Shown here: piece by piece, positions 25,708-37,000 of the stretch | Numbering within the stretch: the stretch's first letter is position 1 | Layout: each line of letters starts with the position of its first letter | Origin: Adineta steineri | Taxonomy: Eukaryota > Rotifera > Eurotatoria > Adinetida > Adinetidae | NCBI GenBank assembly: GCA_905250115.1 | Contig: CAJNOI010000018.1 | Coordinates: 558,001 to 622,000 of the forward strand | Direction of reading: 5' to 3' | DNA: 64,000 nt | Position numbers and translations under genes: made by a program | Notes under the pieces: generated by a model | Seen by the model: the letters and a program-made list of their open reading frames with translations, nothing else | What the model was told of the DNA's origin: nothing | Database searches by the model: none

Positions 25708-27478
25708 CTAGCATTTTGTTAAACTAAAGAGTTGTATTCGATTATTTCCTCCATCAGTAATCAATAGATTACCATATCTATCAAACACGATTTGTTCAAG
25801 CCCATTGAATTGATTTGATGCTGTTCCTTGTGTACCACCGACGATTGTAGTACCACTTGTCGCATTTTGCAACCAGCGTATAACACGATTGTTACCTGGA
25901 TATGAAGAACAGTAAAACGAGTTTTTTAATCTATGGAGTATTTTCTTTTCTCAAAATTGCTCTTACCTTGATCACCTATATAGAGACTTCCACTACTGTC
26001 GACCACTATAGATCTTGGACTATTCAACTGATTCGCTGCACCTCCACCTCCATTACCTCCAGCGACAACTGTTCCATAAGTTGCACTCGTTGAACCTGAT
26101 GGAAATTTCATTATACGATAATTATTTTGATCGGTAACGTACAAAGCATTTGTATGTAAATAATCATAGTAAACACCATTTGGTGTTAAAAACTGATTCA
26201 AAGCATTCCCATAACCATTGCCACCTATATATGAAAATAAAATCAATATTAAATGAAAGATTTCTTTGAAGATCGTTATATACCTGCTGCAACCACTGGT
26301 GGTCCACTGCCTCCAACAAACTTGTATACCACACTACCAGTATTGCTAAGTACATAGATATCATTGGTCAATTGATTTACGGATATTACTGTTGGTGTAT
26401 CTATAGAAGCGAGAAGTGTTCCAGATGTCGCTGAATTTGAATTTGATGGAAATCTAACGATCTGGTTGCAATTGTAATCTGCTACATACAATTGACCAGA
26501 ACTATCACGACCTACTCCAGAAGGATTATTAAGCTGATTCATATTGCAACCCTGGCCATTACCTCCAGCAATTACTGTTGCAACTGAAGGTGAACTATTA
26601 AGAGAAAACTGTAGAACACGAGAATTTCCTTGATCGGCAACGATTAATCGATTATTGGGTTGGTCATAATACATTCCATTTGGAGAATTAAGAAGAAAAA
26701 GGGTAGAACCAGATGTACCTGCTTGGCTGCCAAATATCGTAGTCGCTGTTTGTGACCATGTCGATTGAGAAGATAGGTGGCATACTATTAAAAGTCAAAA
26801 AAAGAGCAATTATTTTATTATTCAACACTGACAAATCAGCTAGATATGTTATATTGGAAAGTGGGTAGAAATAGTTCATAGATATGCTATAGTAATGTCT
26901 ATAGCATTTATTTGCTTAGAAAAATATGATATGTGTTAATGCATGTGATGCATAAGATCGTCAGCTATGCAGATAAAGAAGCTGAGTATTTATATTTGAT
27001 ACTTTCGATGCTACAAAGACGATAAAAAAGTGAACCATTACATGGTCTATCTCTACACATATTCTCAATCAACAAGCTAATTATGAATAGAGCTTATTAA
27101 AACAGGAGAACATTTTTTTCTAAATCTACTATATTCATACTAACCAGGTGGAAATCGTGTTCCAGCAATAATAATCATAGTAGTAACGTCCGCATCAGCC
27201 AGCATATTTTCATCTTGGTTCAGTATATCAGCAAATAATTCACAACTACAAGTTGATCGATGAAACGTAGCTGCTGTGCATTGACTTTGAGCTAAACAGG
27301 CTACTTGACAATCCTTAATATTTGGTGTAATAACATTAATGAATGGTAAACAAGTTGTATTAGCACATTGAAATATGCAATCAGGCATTAAAGACATTTC
27401 CACGAATCTTATATCTTCTTCTACTGCTTGTGTAATAATCATAAAAACAAGCCACAGACAAATTCTTTTTGAAGCCAT
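25708..27478 (-). CDS. Secreted NHL-repeat protein with PAN-like N-terminus
   Basis: Four exons: 27478-27145, 26784-26284, 26224-25967, 25895-25708, giving 426 residues in one closed frame. The ATG at 27478 opens a signal peptide (MASKRICLWLVFMIITQA). The next 85 residues are Cys-rich with a PAN/apple-like pattern (DCQVACLAQSQCTAATF, then CSCELFAD). The rest is an NHL beta-propeller: repeated blocks of the type LN.P.G...D..G.LYVAD..N.R[IV]..F, for example RLIVADQGNSRVLQF and QLYVADYNCNQIVRFPS, with AGGNG linkers. NHL propellers bind proteins or glycans; a secreted form suggests an extracellular role. It ends GGNNRIQLFSLTKC. Start chosen for the signal peptide; the GTA codon just upstream is not a start. 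It is the only complete larger gene in this accessory stretch. Exact function unknown. Confidence 0.88.
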
Positions 27479-28740
27479 TACCAATTGAATTGCAAGTTGA
27501 TGAAATGAATTTAACTAAGAATAAAAGAAAAAGAATCTGTTGAGCGATAGACACTTTTGTTTTTTTTCTTCTTTTTCTCTCTCGTTTTCTTATTTTATTC
27601 TATCTGTCCAATGGGAGAGCTAGTCATGACTTTTATTTAATTTTTTAAAAATACATCTGTTTTGAAAGATGATTTTTCTTTGTTGATATTTTACTTAGAG
27701 ACAAATATATTCACAGACAGATCGTTTTTTGTTATATGGAAAATGAGCAAAGATGAAAAAGCATATAGAACAATCGACTGAATAAAAATTGAATTTGAAA
27801 AGAGAATAATCAATATCTAGTCGCATATAAAGTTTTTCTTATTAAAAGAAAAATTATTTAATTGAAATTTAACCCATTGTGTCCATGTATAAATTAGATA
27901 GTCATTATCAGTCAACTCTCACGTCATCTTTATATAGAATAAAGAAAAATGAATAATCCTCCAGATTCAAACGCACTGAATTTAAATTTTACAATTGACT
28001 CCAACACAGAGTATGACAATATTTCCACAATCTCTCTTTTGCTATTCTGTAGTGTCATTTCTATTCTTTGTTTTTTGATCGATAAAAGAATATTACGGGA
28101 TGTCATTCAATACATAATCACATTTTCTTTCATTAATGTAAAAATGATGTAAACAGTTAGGATTCATATCTATTTATGCTAGTATTAACGAAAGATAAAA
28201 CATCTTGTTTATTAGATACATAAAATAAACCGTTTTTTTCACTATTCTATAGTGAGTTTAATAATTTTTTATCATAACAACACATTTCAAACATTTTTTT
28301 TCTCAAGGAAAAATATTTATCCGCTAAAAAGCTGCTTTTCTTTTCTTTTCTTTTCCTTCGTTTATATGCTGCTGTGATATATAATGTATGAAGTAGAAGA
28401 CAAAGTTAGTTGGACAATCTTTTTGGTTATTCTCAAAAAGAAACGATAGAAACAGACAACTTGTTGAAAGATCTAGTTTTGATGTAATTACAATAAGAAG
28501 AAGTACATGAGTGTTGAGAAAAACGATGATGGTAGCATATACAAACTGTTTGTGGATGGAAAACGGCATTTTCATAATGACACCAGAAAAATTACTAAAT
28601 AAAGTTGATGACGTCTTTATTTTCTTTTGATATTTCAATGTATTATACAAGAAACACTCGTCTGGAGACACGACCAACTTTTTCTTATAGAAACAATGTG
28701 TCTTCACTACCGGTAAACTATCTAATCAAACAATTTCAAT
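27479..28740. other. Intergenic, no gene recognised
   Basis: Promoter side of the NHL gene plus AT-rich sequence. A 127-codon minus-strand frame (28707-28324) lacks any family resemblance and biased composition makes it doubtful. Confidence 0.4.
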
Positions 28741-29050
28741 AAACTGACTTCAGATTTGAGTTCTTCTATTTCGATAACCCTGCGATAAACTCTTATAAAT
28801 ATTTTTTTTGTAAAAAAGGTGATCCTTTGTTTAAAGAAATTGATGCTTGCAAATATCTTAAAAAACTAACACCAGATTTGGATTCCTCGATCCCGATTAT
28901 CTTTGATCAAACTTTATAGGGAAGACATTTTTTTGTAAAAATGTGGTCCTTTGTTTAAAAAAATTGGTCCTCAAAAAAATCTTAAAAAACTAACGTCAGA
29001 TTCGAGTTCCCCGACCTCGATTACCCTTCGGTCTACCCTTATAGCAAGAA
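28741..29050. repeat. Tandem repeat, about 122-nt unit, 2.5 copies
   Basis: Units start at 28741, 28863 and 28987. Each opens with AAACT[GA]AC..CAGATT.G.[GA]TTC and carries a TGTAAAAA..GG..TCCTTTGTTTAAA block. The third copy is cut short after about 64 nt. The copies have diverged by many substitutions. Confidence 0.75.
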
Positions 29051-29209
29051 AGTATTAGAGGTTTTAATTAACCAATCAGAGTGAACGAACGAACGAACGT
29101 ACTTAACTCACTCTGTGTAATACCCTCCTTTCAGTTGAGAGAATAAAGCTCAGTGTTTTAACTTCAGAAAATGATTTTTATGAGCTATATAAACAGTTTG
29201 TATTGTTTA

Positions 29210-29450
29210 TTAATATACTAAACGATAAATCGAACGATAAGTATTTTTATTTATTTAAACTTTTCTTTGATTTTTAGATCATCTATAACAATAAATCAAA
29301 TGGGAAGTAATTTCATTTATTTAAATTTTTTTTTTTAATTCGTAGATCATCTATAATGATAAATCGAACGGTAAGTATTTTTATTTATTTAAATTCTCGT
29401 TCTTTATTTTTAGATTATCCATAACAATAAATTAAATAGTAAGTATTTAG
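29210..29450. repeat. Tandem repeat, 68-nt unit with splice-site-like ends
   Basis: Units at 29210-29277, 29278-29345, 29346-29413 and a partial fourth. Each holds ATCATCTATAA.[CA]ATAAAT[CT][GA]AA, then a donor-like GTAAGTA (clear in units 3 and 4), a T-rich run and TAG. The period is exactly 68 nt. Confidence 0.75.
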
Positions 29451-29454
29451 TTAC

Positions 29455-30370
29455 ACTAGGACGACAGACAGGAGTGAGGAACGGAAGGAGTGAGAGATGG
29501 TAACAGAAAGCTGCTGTCTCTTCAGATCATACGCCCAGATACAGACCGAAAGGGCTCGTATTTTAACCGTATACCGCTTTAAATATTCTGTTATTGCATC
29601 ATTTATGGACCGTTTTCGGACCGTGAACGGCTCCGTTTAGATGGACCTGGGTGCTCTCATGTATAAAACGGTATGGATACGGTTCATCGTAATTCACCGG
29701 ATACGACCTAAAACGGCGCCGTTTCCGTTCCGGCAAGATTACATATACAAATTTGAGTATACGGATTACGGTGTTAAACGGCGGGAAACGACATTCGTTC
29801 ACAGCCGTTTCCTGCCTGAAACGATGATCGGAATCATCGCCCTAGGTATAAACTAGTACCGACAAAACCAAATGTACACAAGTGGGCAATAGATTTGAAC
29901 GCTCAGGTAATAATAATTCTATAGTTCGAGTTGTAAGATAATATTTTGCGTTCTATTATAGGCATACAGATGTTTTCTTTCGTTCACAAATCAAATGTTA
30001 CAAATGGAATGGACAAGTGAAATCAACTGTCAGATATTTGCAAAAGCCCTTTTATAACAATTCCCAGAACGATGGTTCCTGAAGCAGGATTCCATGAATT
30101 TCTGGCGAAAACCCTGAGGAAACTCGCCATTTCTGGGCGGAACCCGCTCGGAAAATGCCAGGAATCCGATGGAGAAGTAAGGTAACCGTATTCGGCTGCC
30201 GGTTTTGACATGTTCCTGTGGGTTTCGGCCCAAACCATATAAATGCGGTCACCAGATCCGTTCAACGGGAATACTGCTTCCATGAAATCTCCGGAATATA
30301 ATGGAACCGGCCGTTTCCGTGCCGGATTGTTCGACCTGGGTCAATCTTATTTGGCCTAATGACTTACCAC
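29455..30370. other. GC-richer block dense in AAACGG/CCGTTT
   Basis: Base composition rises sharply against both flanks. From about 29560 to 29830 the hexamer AAACGG or its complement, or close variants, recurs about eight times, including a perfect 14-nt palindrome at 29711-29724 (AAACGGCGCCGTTT). From 30030 to 30330 another GC-rich stretch, open in all three minus frames, has recurring GGAA/TTCC words. No protein domain was recognised. It may be a transposon relic or foreign DNA. Confidence 0.45.
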
Positions 30371-31303
30371 TGGCTAGTACCAATCATCCCCCAGTGGTTA
30401 TTAACATTGCTACCAGAGTCATGTCATTATCATTATATAAAGTGGAAGAACTGGAAGAAATATTTAAAAATGATAAAAAAAATCATCATAAGAAAATGTT
30501 ATTCAAATAAATTTCATTAATGGTTCATATAAAGACTTCATTCTTTTAAAATTCTTCTGTAACTGTTAAATATGATTGAAATATTGAAACATATGCAAGC
30601 TAACAATCTTTTTTTTTCTGTATGATGAATCTTATTAAAGTTGGAAAAGGGTTTAATTAATAAATAAATTCATTATCATTAGTAAATAATTGACTTATTT
30701 TGTCTTTAAAATATTTAGCATTGAGAGGAGAAAGTATTATTTTTTGTTACAACATTGAAGGGTGTGGGTCTGCAATGGATATAATATTCAAACCCACACT
30801 CATACCCTACGGCTGTTAATTCATTGGTATCCAGATAAGTATTACCAATCAGTTGTCGAGCATTAGCAAAAACTTTATTCACTGTTCCGTCTGCATCTCT
30901 TATCAATTTACTTTTATCCATTTCTATCAAAAACATTAAAATAATCACACATTTTATCTGTTTTATAAAATAATTACATTGTATCTTATCGTATTGCATT
31001 TTTATCAAATAATTCGATAGTTATATACATATCTTATTTTATTTTATTTTATTTAGTTCATTGTAAAATTTAAACAATCATATTTTATGTATATTTTCAT
31101 CTAATAAATTAAAGCATTAGTAAAAAAACAAGAAAGAATTTTATCTTTACTTGAATTAATATTATACATTCAGTTAAGTAAAAGGAAAGAGATAATTTAA
31201 TGCCACATAAATAATACAGCGTTCCTCAAACGAAACAAAACGAAACGAAACAGTTGAACCAACGTTACTTGAGACATTTTTGTTATATACAAAAAATTGT
31301 TTT
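30371..31303. other. Intergenic with a telomere-like hairpin
   Basis: AT-rich and without a recognised gene. A 97-codon minus frame (31008-30715) spans the hairpin at 30.76-30.81 kb and has no family resemblance. Confidence 0.4.
30759..30806. repeat. Telomere-like inverted repeat
   Basis: AGGGTGTGGGT on the left and ACCCACACTCATACCC on the right with about 20 nt between them. It has the same word type as the hairpins at 19.5, 61.4 and 63.65 kb. Confidence 0.6.
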
Positions 31304-31555
31304 TTAATCTGAACTCGAAGTTGCTCCTGTATGAGTTATATCTGATGAGAAACTGAAGAAAGATAATTATATAGAATGTTTACCTGCAGGATTCCATGAC
31401 TGATGTGGGTTGAAAGCATATAGAGCCTTTTGTATATAGTCAGATGGTTCACTTTTAATTCCCGATCCTTCAGATTGTTGAGAAGTTTTATATTGTGTAA
31501 AATTTCGAATTTGTTCGGCATAATTATATTGAATATAATCATTATCGTGACTCAT
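31304..31555 (-). CDS. MSQ small-protein family, copy D
   Basis: Two exons: 31555-31384 and 31326-31304, giving 64 residues. It starts MSHDNDYIQYN, continues with Gln-rich sequence, then GSGIKSEPSDYIQKALYAF and QSWNPAG at the splice site, and ends ATSSSD plus stop in exon 2. The IKSEP stretch fits the psi-K-x-E consensus for SUMO attachment, which proves nothing alone but recurs in copy E. No known domain. Best-preserved member with copy E. Confidence 0.6.
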
Positions 31556-32579
31556 GATTTTGAATTATGTATACGAAAATATAAGAATATTTACACTTTT
31601 TAAAAATTTAAATTATTTTTATATGTTGTAAAGTAATGGTAAGATATTTTAATTTTATATACCAGTTGAAATGACTCCTTGGATTAACCTACAACTGCTA
31701 GTAGATTTCCATGTCGTCATTCATTGTTCCAACCTATTTCAGGAGATTGAGTGAGTAACAAAATTTTATCACGTCGAGGAAATTTCACAACGTTATCACA
31801 CATTAGCAAAGGTTTTTTTTTCATTCTGTTAAGTATGTAGACAAAGAATATTTCATTTACATAGTTTGTCATATTTACTGAATCTCGGCTAACAAATCAC
31901 AACAAAAATTTTCGATGTAGTAAATAATCATGAAATATGAATGTAGTTAATGTTTCTTTGTATTTTGATTCCTTGATCAAATTTATAACAATAAATTTTC
32001 GGTTTAATTTTTATTTCGATAAAATAAAAGAATTTATTTATAGTTTAAATATAGTATACATAGTTTTGAAAATTAAAAATAATAGATAGTTATAGATACA
32101 TTTTTATCATATGACACAAAAATAAACAATATTCATTTTACACGAAATTATCTCTTCCTTTTCTTAATTGAATGTATAATATTAATTCAACAGAAGATAA
32201 AATTCTTCCTTATTTTTTACGAATCCTTTAATTTATTAGATAAGAGTATATACACAATATGATAGTTTAAATTATATAATGAAATAGATAAAATAAAATA
32301 AGTCAATCAATTTTAACAAAATAAATAAGTTGTTATAATAGAAGAATTGATAAAAATATTATACGTTATTCATTAATAACTGACGTTTCAAATCACAGTG
32401 CGCTCTTCAACATATTCGGATGTAATGTGTTACAAATAAAATAACGAAAGATTAAGTATCGCACAAAGTTCTCTAATGATTTTCTTGTTCTTTTTGCGTT
32501 CCTCTTCCAATTGTGGTTTATCGAATCAATGTTATTTAAGATGTTTTCACCACATACCAAAAGTATCTCTTCTTCGATC
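31556..32579. other. Upstream flank of copy D, partly duplicated
   Basis: 31905-32135 matches 22255-22470. The rest is AT-rich with nothing recognised. Confidence 0.5.
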
Positions 32580-32816
32580 TTAATTGTATCTCTGTTGTAT
32601 CCCTGTATAAATTATTTATTATGAGAAAATGAACAAAAGTTAATTATAAAGTTTACCTGATGCATTCCATGATTCTCCATTTGTTTCCGAAAATGATAAT
32701 TGAACATTCGAATTCGACAGAGCTTTTGATATGTAATCATCTATTTCACTTTTAATTCTTGCGTCTTTTACTTCTTCACCATTTTTATCCTCAATTGAGT
32801 AGTTAGATTGACTCAT
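32580..32816 (-). CDS. MSQ small-protein family, copy E
   Basis: Two exons: 32816-32657 and 32602-32580, giving 60 residues. It begins MSQSNYSIED, has RIKSEIDDYISKAL in the position of the GIKSEPSDYIQKAL block of copy D, then GESWNASG across the splice, and ends IQQRYN plus stop. It is polar and acidic, with no membrane segment or known domain. It is the cleanest copy, with every shared landmark present. Its upstream 370 nt (32913-33283) is nearly the same as that of copy B, suggesting shared regulation. Confidence 0.6.
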
Positions 32817-32912
32817 TATTTTTAATTATATACCTAATAAAATAAGAATAATTATAATTTGAAAGATCATATCAATTTATTTTATGAATGATTTGAATAG
32901 AAATCTTGAACT

Positions 32913-33283
32913 AGTTTTATATCTTGTAATGTAATAGTAAGATATTTTAAACGAATTTCATACCTTTTATTAAATTGTAACAATTGATTTCAATAGTTAC
33001 TCCAGATGATATAAATAAATTGCAATAGTTTTTTGTAAACCAACGAGTAATGGTAGTTTAAATATAACCAAGACTGCTTACTACTTTGATTTGTATACAA
33101 GTGATTACTGTGATATCTTGTAAAGTGATTCATTATAATCATTAGTATTATATACTTTTAGTATATCGTATGGTTATTGCCCATCAGTTAAAGTATAGGA
33201 AAAAAACAATGTATCATAATAATAACTTCCTGAATTTTTCTTTCTTCAAAAAAAACGACTCAGTGGAATACTATTCATATTCA
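32913..33283. repeat. Duplicated upstream segment (copy E), matches 21774-22142
   Basis: Same ordered blocks as upstream of copy B (see that entry). Differences are scattered substitutions and short indels. Confidence 0.7.
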
Positions 33284-34047
33284 TGTACATGTGTCAATGT
33301 TATCACACATTAAGAATGTTTTTTTTCTTTTAGAGAACAGACAAAAATAATTATATAGACTCACATAACTTTTGAAAGTAAGTATAATAGATATAGAAAT
33401 GATTTTGATCTGACTAATTAAAACAAGTATGAATATTGGAAATAAATTTTTGATATTTCGAAATTTAATGAGATTATTAGTGGTAGATCTAGGATTTTTA
33501 TGATGGTGGAGAATGACCGATTTCGATCAAAAACCGTATTGTTACTCCATTTGACATCATCTACCGGTTTTCGGGCTATTTTTCATGATCAATAATAGTA
33601 AGAGCATGGTGACCTCTTCAGAAAAATGTATATATAAGATATTAGTGAGTATGAGAAAGAGAAAACTATTGGTTTTTATTTAAACGATAAATTTTTCTTT
33701 TTAAAAAAATATGATAAATATAGTTAAGTTAAATAGTAATCAAAAAATACTAGTAAGTGATACTAAAGGATTTTATGATTTCAAATAACACGATATTTGC
33801 AGTTTTTATTTATTTAATATGCTCATCGATATCAATATATAATGCATAGTACTTCTCGCACTCTTTTGACATATACATCAAATGTAACAAGTCATTATAG
33901 ATTTGTAAATAATATATCAAAGATACGTAATAGTAAGTAAAAACTTTTACATCTGTTTATTTCAGTTTTGTTGTATGAAGAAAATTTACTATTCGAATTT
34001 TTAATAACTAGAACAGATTTTCTATAGTCGATCAATGGCACTCTTTT
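33284..34047. other. Spacer before the PEP carboxylase gene
   Basis: AT-rich, about 760 nt. It should hold the promoter of the next gene. A 12-codon upstream frame (34035-34070) starts 13 nt before the PEPC ATG and overlaps it out of frame. Confidence 0.5.
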
Positions 34048-37000
34048 ATGTTACCAAGAGATTCCAATAATGGAAAAAATCCAGTTGATGAATCACTTCG
34101 TGCTAATATTCGATTACTTGGTGATAGTCTCGGAAGAACAATAGGACGTGATTTAGGTGAAGATTTTGTTGAAAAAATCGAAATTATTCGTAAATATGCA
34201 AAACGACAAGATCATGGTGTCCAATTACATGAATATTTACGTAATCTTCCCGATAATCATCTATTACCTGTTGCTCGTGCTTTTAATCAATTTCTTCAAT
34301 TAGCTAATATAGCTGAACAACATCATCGAATCTATTCCCGAAGTATTGATGATGATAATCATAGTAAAGATGATCGAACGGGACTTATGGATATATTTCA
34401 ACGTATTATAAAAGAAAAATCAAATGGAAAAGAACTGTTATTTGAAACATTTTCTAAAATGCGAATTGAATTAGTATTAACTGCACATCCAACAGAAACT
34501 ATACGTAGAACATTAATTCGAAAATATGATTTAATTGAAGAATGTTTGGGATTTCTTGAATTATTAAATAGACAACCTAATGATAAATCTGTTTCTAATA
34601 CAATTCAACGAACTAGAGAACGTCTTGAAGAATTAATTAGTCAAGCATGGCATACCAATGAATTTCGACATGAAAAACCATCACCTGTGGATGGTAAGAT
34701 CTGATTTTGAGCCTATTAAAATTGGATTCACTGTTTTTTTTTCTTTGTAGAAGCAAAATGGGGTTTTGCTGTTATTGAAAATTCTCTTTGGGAAGCTGTT
34801 ACAACTTTTTCTCGTCATCTTGATCAATGTCTTCTTGAAACAACTGGTAAACGTTTACCATTACATGCTGCACCTATTCGATTTGCTTCATGGATGGGTG
34901 GTGATCGTGACGTAAATTTTTATTTCTATTTTTTATCTTCGATAATTTTTATTTGTCTTAGGGTAATCCAAATGTTACTGCAGCAGTAACACGAGAAGTT
35001 TTATTACTTGGTCGTTGGCAAGCCGCTGAACTTTATATATATGATTTAGAAAAACTTATTGAAGAATTATCAATGAAAAAAGCTTCGTAAGTAATATTTT
35101 AAGAATAAAATTTTTGATGTTTTTTTCTTCTATCTCATAGAGATGAATTACTTAATTTAATTGATAATAAGAATGCCAATGAACCATATCGTGTACTTTT
35201 AAAACATTTGTTACTTCAAGTTCGAACAACACGTGATTGGTTAAAAGCTCAATTAGATAATAAATTATTTGATATTCCAAAGGATATTGAACTTATTCAT
35301 TCATATAAACAATTACAGAAACCTCTTGAAATTTGTTATCGATCATTATGTGATAATAAACTTGAATTGATTGCTAATGGTATATTATTAAATACTCTAC
35401 GTCGTTTAGCTTGTTTTGGTGTAACTTCAACCAAACTTGATTTACGACAAGAATCTACTCGACATACACAAGCTCTTGAAGAAATTTTATTATATATTCT
35501 ACCTGATAATGATAAATATTCCGAATGGTCTGAAGAAAAAAAACAAGAATTTTTACTTAAAGAACTCAATTCAAAACGACCATTAATATCATATCGACAA
35601 AAGTGGACAAAAGATACTCAAGAAATTTTAGATACATTTGAAATTATTGGAAAAGAAAATAATGAAGAAGCATTAGGAACTTATATTATATCAATGGCTG
35701 GACAACCATCTGATATATTATTAGTAGCTTTATTTATGAAAGAAATGGCTAATGGGAAAATATTACCAGTAAGAATTTTTTTATAAATTAAATAATAATA
35801 ATATATTATAATTTGTTAAAGATTGCACCATTATTTGAAACATTAAATGATTTGGATCGATCAGGTGATGTTATTAATAGATTATTATCGCTTGAAGGTT
35901 ATCGAAAACTTATTGATAATCAACAAGAAGTTATGATTGGATATTCCGATTCAGCAAAAGATGCAGGGTATAAAAATATTTGAATTATCATTACAAAAAA
36001 GATTCTTATGATATTATTTAGTCAATTAGCAGCTGCGTGGGCACAATATCGAGCTCAAGAACGTTTACTGGAAATATGTCAAAAGCATAATGTTGCATTA
36101 ACATTATTTCATGGTCGAGGTGGTACAGTCGCTAGAGGTGGTGGACCAGCTCATACAGGTAATACTATTTTTCTTTTTCTCTAAAATAAATTTAAATTTA
36201 TTTTAGCTATTTTATCTCAACCACCTGGTTCTGTTAATAATAGTATTCGTGTTACTGAACAAGGTGAAATGATTCGATTTAAATTTGGTTTACCTGGTTT
36301 AGCAGTTTTATCAATGGAAATTTATGCATGTGCTGTTCTAGAAGCATCTGTACTTCCTAAGCCAAAATTAAAAGATGATTGGCGTGAAGAAATGAATAAA
36401 TTAGCTAATCGAGCACATCGTACATACAATTCAATTGTTCGTGAAAATCCTGATTTTGTATCCTATTTTCGAAAAATTACACCATTAAATTCACTATCAA
36501 AACTTCCACTTGGTTCTCGACCAGCAAAACGAAAACAAGATGGTGGTGTTGAAACATTACGAGCTATTCCATGGATTTTTGCTTGGACGTAAGTTATCAT
36601 AACATTCAAATGATAATATTAGAATATTCTTTTATAGACAAATTCGACTTATGTTACCAGCATGGTTAGGCACTGATGATGCTTTCGAAGAATTTCTTAA
36701 TTCAAATCCAGATGGAATGAAACGTTTACGTGAAATGATCAATTCATGGCCGTTTTTTCGAATGTATATAGATATGCTTGAAATGGTTCTTGCTAAAGCT
36801 GATGCTGATATTGCCGGTTATTATGAACAACGACTTATCGAACCAAATTCATCAATGAAAAAATTAAGTGAATCATTACGTGAAAGACTCGATCATATAC
36901 GTAAACTTGTTCTTCGTATTACTGATCAAAAAGAAATCTTAGAACGAGCACCACAACTTGCACATACAATTACTTTACGTAATTCTTATATTGAACCATT

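Noticed and set aside
28324-28707. 127-codon minus-strand frame
   Set aside because: Looks like chance in AT-rich DNA; no motif, signal peptide or homologue recognised.
28987-29050. GATTCGAGTTCC as a tRNA B box
   Set aside because: No A box or cloverleaf fits around it, and the word is part of the 122-nt tandem repeat.
30023-30283. Three overlapping minus-strand frames as possible genes
   Set aside because: All three phases are open because the block is GC-rich; none resembles a protein.
30715-31008. 97-codon minus-strand frame
   Set aside because: It runs through the telomere-like hairpin and shows no family pattern; could be a chance ORF.
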